In this document: positions 60,610 to 64,000 of the stretch, piece after piece
Numbering within the stretch: position 1 is the first letter of the stretch
Layout of the letters: each line of letters opens with the position of its first letter
The notes under the pieces: generated by a model
The model's database searches: none
What the model was told of the DNA's origin: nothing
Seen by the model: the letters and a program-made list of their open reading frames with translations, nothing else
Translations under genes and position numbers: made by a program
Source: Anaerolineales bacterium
GTDB taxonomy: Bacteria > Chloroflexota > Anaerolineae > Anaerolineales > Villigracilaceae
Reading direction: 5' to 3'
Assembly: GCA_019187665.1 (NCBI GenBank)
Contig: JABARH010000003.1
Coordinates: 1 to 64,000, forward strand
Length of the DNA: 64,000 bases

Positions 60610-61461
60610 TTAGTGCTGACCGAGCGTACCCAACACCCTTACTCGGCGCTCGAGGGATCGGAAGGCGGCCATGCCGACCCACAGCATGACAAACATGAAA
60701 ACGACCAGCAGAACCATTTCCCATGGCAGGGGCAGAATGGTGGTCGTGCCGATCAGGCGGGAGCGGACCGCGTCGAGACCGTAGGTGAGCGGAAGCGCCA
60801 GCGCGACGGGAAGCAGGAAGCGCGGCAGGGCATTGACCGGGAAGGTGGAGCCGGAGAAAGTCTGTACGAGGAAACTGCTCATGTCCACCAGGGCATTGGC
60901 ATCGCGCAACAGCATGACCACGGCGGCGAAGGCGAAGCCGAAGCCGTACAGGCCGATCATCATTGGAACGACCGGGGCAAATGCCGCCCACAAGTTTCCG
61001 GTGGGATGGAAGCCGAAGATCAGACCGGCAAAGAAAAGCATGCCGATGGATGTGATCATTGTGACGACGAGATTCGTTACAGAGTGGCCGACCAGGATCA
61101 ACAGGCGCGGAATTGGCGTGAGCCAGTTTGATTCCATGACGCCCGAATCCATGTCGTTTTTCAAGGCATAACCCATGCCCCAGAACACGGCGTTGATGAA
61201 GTTTTCCAGCACGGTGCCGAGCAGGATGAATGACATGAAATCGGTGGTGCCGCTGAATTGGGCGAAGCCTTCTGCCTTGCCGTTAATGCTGAAGGCCAGG
61301 CCCATGAAATAGATCGGCGCGATCCAGATCAGCGGATGGAACATGGCCGAGACGGCGTTGAGCGGATAGCGCCAATATTGCTTCCAGTCCTTGCGGACGA
61401 GGGCAAAGAGCGCGCGCAGATGAGAAGCGAGGGTCGGTTGGGAGAGGGTTTGAGCATGCAT
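60610..61461 (-). CDS. ABC-2 type permease, second subunit
   Basis: A 283-residue membrane protein with six hydrophobic helices and an ABC-2 pattern (MESNWLTPIPRLLIL, FLLPVALALPLTYGLDAVR). It is the last gene of a three-gene leftward operon with one ATPase and another permease, which starts 2 bp before it. The complex probably exports a drug, lipid or glycan. Confidence 0.88.
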   Translation of the reverse strand: MHAQTLSQPTLASHLRALFALVRKDWKQYWRYPLNAVSAMFHPLIWIAPIYFMGLAFSINGKAEGFAQFSGTTDFMSFILLGTVLENFINAVFWGMGYALKNDMDSGVMESNWLTPIPRLLILVGHSVTNLVVTMITSIGMLFFAGLIFGFHPTGNLWAAFAPVVPMMIGLYGFGFAFAAVVMLLRDANALVDMSSFLVQTFSGSTFPVNALPRFLLPVALALPLTYGLDAVRSRLIGTTTILPLPWEMVLLVVFMFVMLWVGMAAFRSLERRVRVLGTLGQH

Positions 61462-61462
61462 A

Positions 61463-62332
61463 TCAGTATTGTCCGATCGCGCCGGTGACGCGGGCGCGGC
61501 GTTCCATCCAAAGGAAGAGGGCGTACCCGGCCGCCAGCCAGAAGAGGCCGAACAGGAGCAACATCCCCAGGTCGCGCGCGATGCCCGCCCACCCGTCGGT
61601 GGAGAGCGCGGCGCTGCGCATGGCGTGGATCACATACGTCTGCGGAAGCCAGGCCGCGACATCCTGCATCCACTGCGGCTGAATCGCCAGTGGGTAGGTT
61701 ACGCCACAAAAGACCATCACAATGCCGCGCGCCAGGAAGACGAACGCGTTCGCCTCCTTGGCAGTGATGACCACGCTCGCAAAAGCGAAGCCGAGTCCAT
61801 ACACGGAGGGAACCGCGGCCAGCATGACGAGCGCCGCCAGCCACAGGCTCCCATGAAATTTCACGCCAAAGAGCAGGGCATATTCAAGCCCGGCAACGGT
61901 CATCAACATCAGCACAGAGATCAGTTGCGGCACGCTGGCCCCGAACAAATACGAGAAACGCGCCGTCGGTGAAAGCCAGTTCGATTCGAGCGTGCCGCGC
62001 ATTTGTTCGTTACGCAGGGCGTAGCCCACCTGCCATAACACAATGTTCTGCCACATCCAGATCATCGTGCCGACCGCCATGTAACCGACATACTCCGTCA
62101 AGCCGGTGTTTTGCTGGAAGGTAGCGAGGCCGCTTCCGTCCACGCCCGAGAGGGCGCGGGCGGTGAAGATGTAGCCCAACGGAAAGATGATCGGCCAGAT
62201 GAACATCGAAATGATCCAGGATGGATAGCGGATGAAGATCGTCCACTCGCGGCGGATGACTGCCCAGGTGGCGCGCAGCCCGCCCAGCGCGCCGGGTCGT
62301 CCCAGCGAGGATGGAACACTCAGTTGACTCAT
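61463..62332 (-). CDS. ABC-2 type permease, first subunit
   Basis: A 289-residue membrane protein with about six helices and the family pattern LESNWLSPTARFSYLFG and LAIQPQWMQDVAAWLPQTYVIHAMR-like end. Its sequence parallels the following permease, so the two come from a duplication and form a heterodimer. It lies 10 bp after the ATPase gene. Confidence 0.88.
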   Translation of the reverse strand: MSQLSVPSSLGRPGALGGLRATWAVIRREWTIFIRYPSWIISMFIWPIIFPLGYIFTARALSGVDGSGLATFQQNTGLTEYVGYMAVGTMIWMWQNIVLWQVGYALRNEQMRGTLESNWLSPTARFSYLFGASVPQLISVLMLMTVAGLEYALLFGVKFHGSLWLAALVMLAAVPSVYGLGFAFASVVITAKEANAFVFLARGIVMVFCGVTYPLAIQPQWMQDVAAWLPQTYVIHAMRSAALSTDGWAGIARDLGMLLLFGLFWLAAGYALFLWMERRARVTGAIGQY

Positions 62333-62342
62333 GCTTCCTCCG

Positions 62343-63395
62343 TTAATCGCGCAAGGCCTTGCCGGTCAGGTGGATGAAGACATCCTCCAGCGACGGCTTG
62401 ACAATGTTCATGTTGACGAGGCGCGTGCCGTTGCCGCTGAGCGCCTCAACAATGCGCGGCAGCGCGGCGCGGCTGTTTTGCGCCTGCATGTTCACCTCCC
62501 ACAAATCGGCTTCGCCCTGCTGGCGCGTGGTTACCGATTCGATTCCGTCCACGTTTTTGAGGCGGTCAGAGAGGTCTGCGTGCCAGCCGGTCAGTTCGAG
62601 GCGGATGACCTCCTTTTGGTCAATGCGGCGCTTGAGTGCGGCGGGGGTGTCGAGCGCAATGACTCTGCCCGCGTCAATGATACCGATGCGGTCGGAGAGT
62701 TGGTCAGCCTCTTCCATGTAATGAGTCGTCAGCAAGATGGTATGGCCTTCGGATTTCAGAGAGGCGATCAACTCGCGCAAGTTGCGCGCCGCCTGCGGGT
62801 CGAGGCCGAGCGTGGGTTCGTCGAGCAAAAGAATGGGCGGGCGCGACAGCAAGGCCTTCGCGATGGCGACGCGCTGCCGCATGCCGGTCGAATATTTTTC
62901 CACGAGTTCGTTGGCGCGCTCTTTCAATTCCATGCGCTCGATCAATTCTCCCACGCGTTTTTTCGCGATGGCGGGCGGGATGTGATAGAGCGCGGCAAAA
63001 TATTCCAGGTTTTCGCGCCCGCTCAATTTCCAATAAATGGAGCGCTCGCCTGCGAGCAGAGTTCCGAGGTTGCGGCGCACTTCATTGGCCTGCTTGACCA
63101 CGTCAAATCCGTTAACCCTCGCCGTGCCGCTGGTCGGTTCGAGCAAAGTGCATAACATGCGGATGGTGGTGGATTTGCCCGCGCCGTTTGGACCCAGCAA
63201 ACCGAAAATTTCGCCGCGCTGGATTTCGAGGTCCACCCCATTGACAGCAGTGAACATGGGCTTCGGCTCTTTCTTGACGAAGAGGCGGAATCCGCGTTTG
63301 CGGGCTGGTTGCTCCTCTTTTGGCTTGTCGCCGGTTCCAGGCCGGGCAGGGAATTGCTTGACCAATTCCCGGGCTTCAATGGCTAAATCAGACAT
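62343..63395 (-). CDS. ABC-2 transporter ATPase (DrrA-like)
   Basis: A 350-residue ATPase. It has Walker A GPNGAGKSTTIRML, the signature YSTGMRQRVAIAKAL, Walker B ILLLDEPTLGLDPQA and the H-loop TTHYMEEADQLSDRI. Its C-terminal tail is of the daunorubicin-resistance type. An extra charged stretch of about 25 residues (near 20-45, KPKEEQPARKRGFRLF) lies before the first strand. The start at 63395 follows AAAGGAGA. It powers the two permeases encoded behind it. Confidence 0.92.
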   Translation of the reverse strand: MSDLAIEARELVKQFPARPGTGDKPKEEQPARKRGFRLFVKKEPKPMFTAVNGVDLEIQRGEIFGLLGPNGAGKSTTIRMLCTLLEPTSGTARVNGFDVVKQANEVRRNLGTLLAGERSIYWKLSGRENLEYFAALYHIPPAIAKKRVGELIERMELKERANELVEKYSTGMRQRVAIAKALLSRPPILLLDEPTLGLDPQAARNLRELIASLKSEGHTILLTTHYMEEADQLSDRIGIIDAGRVIALDTPAALKRRIDQKEVIRLELTGWHADLSDRLKNVDGIESVTTRQQGEADLWEVNMQAQNSRAALPRIVEALSGNGTRLVNMNIVKPSLEDVFIHLTGKALRD

Positions 63396-63436
63396 GGGAA
63401 TCTCCTTTGGTTAGAAAATCCGATGAGAATCTAAAT

Positions 63437-63539
63437 CTCTTTACCGTACATCTTCACCGCTAAGCCCGCAAAGAAAACCTTTTCAACTTGGCGGCCTTAG
63501 CGTGCTTGGCGGTAAATATCTTTCATTTGCGGCAGAGAA
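63437..63539. repeat. MITE-like dispersed element, copy 2
   Basis: The reverse complement of this stretch follows the copy at 1751 closely, including CGCCAAGTT, AAGGTTTTCTTTGCGG, CTTAGCGGTG and TACGGTAAAGAG at its end. It lacks the extra 26-bp segment of copy 1. It lies between the ABC operon and the last partial gene, followed by AT-rich DNA without a gene. Confidence 0.7.
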
Positions 63540-63620
63540 ATCTAAACATCCTTGATGCAACGTTCGATATTATAAAACAAAACTTAAGTATTGTCAATAT
63601 AATTACAGATATTCCTAAAC

Positions 63621-63648
63621 AAAAACCCCGCTAAAAAGCGGGATTTTT
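63621..63648 (-). terminator. Terminator of the partial gene at the window end
   Basis: AAAAACCCCGCT and AGCGGGATTTTT form a stem with a short A loop, about 20 bp past the stop of the 63668 gene. Confidence 0.7.
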
Positions 63649-63667
63649 GAAGTAATCATCAATTATC

Positions 63668-64000
63668 CTAATGAGCAGGCCAGGGGATGGGCACTGGCTG
63701 GGAATAGCCTTCTTTGGTGGTAGTGTACAACAGCGCGCGCGAGGCCTCCGCGCACCCGGCCTGATCTGGAATAACAACCGCAGTTTCCTTGACGGCGAAG
63801 ATGCTGTAGGCGATCTGCCCGCCATAGCAGACCCAGGCCTCAATAAAGTAGGCGCTGTCCAGATACATATCTTTTAACGGGATTGAAACCGAGTCCCATC
63901 TTACCTGAACCTGATCCCCCGCCCTGACGGCCTGAATATTGGCCGGAGGCTGGTAATTCGGCGTGATGGGAAGAATCACCGGAGCAATCGCCAGCGCCGC
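63668..64000 (-). CDS. C-terminal part of an unknown, probably secreted protein
   Basis: The frame is open to the window edge and encodes 110 residues. NYQPPANIQAVRAGDQVQVRW is typical of a fibronectin-III-like strand pair. Later come EAWVCYGGQIAYSIFAVKET and paired cysteines. The beginning of the protein lies outside the window, so its full size and signal peptide are unknown. The GTG at 63979 is not a likely start. Confidence 0.5.
   Translation of the reverse strand, partial: AALAIAPVILPITPNYQPPANIQAVRAGDQVQVRWDSVSIPLKDMYLDSAYFIEAWVCYGGQIAYSIFAVKETAVVIPDQAGCAEASRALLYTTTKEGYSQPVPIPWPAH

Overview
The window reads as a GC-rich bacterial chromosome segment, most probably from a member of the Chloroflexota (Anaerolineae-like). 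That placement is an inference. It rests on an adenosylcobalamin-dependent NrdJ split by two inteins, methylamine-type methyltransferase genes without pyrrolysine, a Gram-positive-type LexA box, many apparently leaderless start sites, and very repeat-rich intergenic DNA. I saw no rRNA, tRNA or CRISPR array. Gene density is high and almost all genes look intact.

Layout. 1-130: the end of a transposase/integrase gene and a 35-bp-period terminal repeat. 217-5241: housekeeping genes (TIGR01777 epimerase, HNH nuclease, DUF309, FabL-type enoyl-ACP reductase, PIG-L deacetylase, cystathionine gamma-synthase). 5275-11580: a SpoIIE-type phosphatase with a cyclic-nucleotide domain, a deoxynucleoside kinase, small membrane and STAS-like proteins, an anchored cyclophilin, and a large membrane protein carrying a split Vps62-like domain. 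11730-17763: nrdR-nrdJ with a NrdR-box pair. 18004-32126: alpha/beta hydrolases, one fused to an acyl-CoA ligase, uvrB with a LexA box, a lipoprotein, a GT-C-like membrane protein, mfd, pth and two small envelope genes. 32277-45795: one long rightward block with a corrinoid protein, two non-pyrrolysine MttB methyltransferases, an S9 peptidase, an M20 amidohydrolase, a RACo-type corrinoid activator, a sulfatase-fold membrane enzyme, panB and an unrecognised 420-residue protein. 45818-55158: dienelactone hydrolase, a secreted glucose/sorbosone dehydrogenase, a pair of UvrD-like helicases, and an AbrB/VapC module bracketed by a duplicated helicase 3' end. 55161-64000: F420-type nitroreductase, sugar transferase, a two-component system, ATP-grasp protein, MFS exporter, an ABC-2 export operon and a truncated secreted protein.

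How the genes work together. The corrinoid block looks like a demethylation module: an MttB protein moves a methyl group from a quaternary amine to the corrinoid protein, and the RACo protein re-reduces oxidised Co(II). The S9 and M20 hydrolases may release the substrate from conjugates. No methyl-THF:corrinoid methyltransferase is visible. NrdR probably controls nrdJ and itself.

The most unusual layer lies outside the genes. At least nine arrays of 7-bp or 8-bp tandem units, often arranged head-to-head so that they can fold into hairpins, sit between genes, against start codons (mfd, pth) and in frame inside coding regions (mfd, helicase, GT-like protein). Further C/G-rich palindromes are inserted in frame in both helicases. 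Two more families are present: a roughly 100-130 bp element with CTCTACCGT/ACGGTAGAG ends, and a compensated GTT-CTCT-AAC hairpin. Together they suggest an active, protein-coding-tolerant palindromic repeat system similar to cyanobacterial STRRs and Rickettsia palindromic elements. I know of no description of such a system in this kind of genome.
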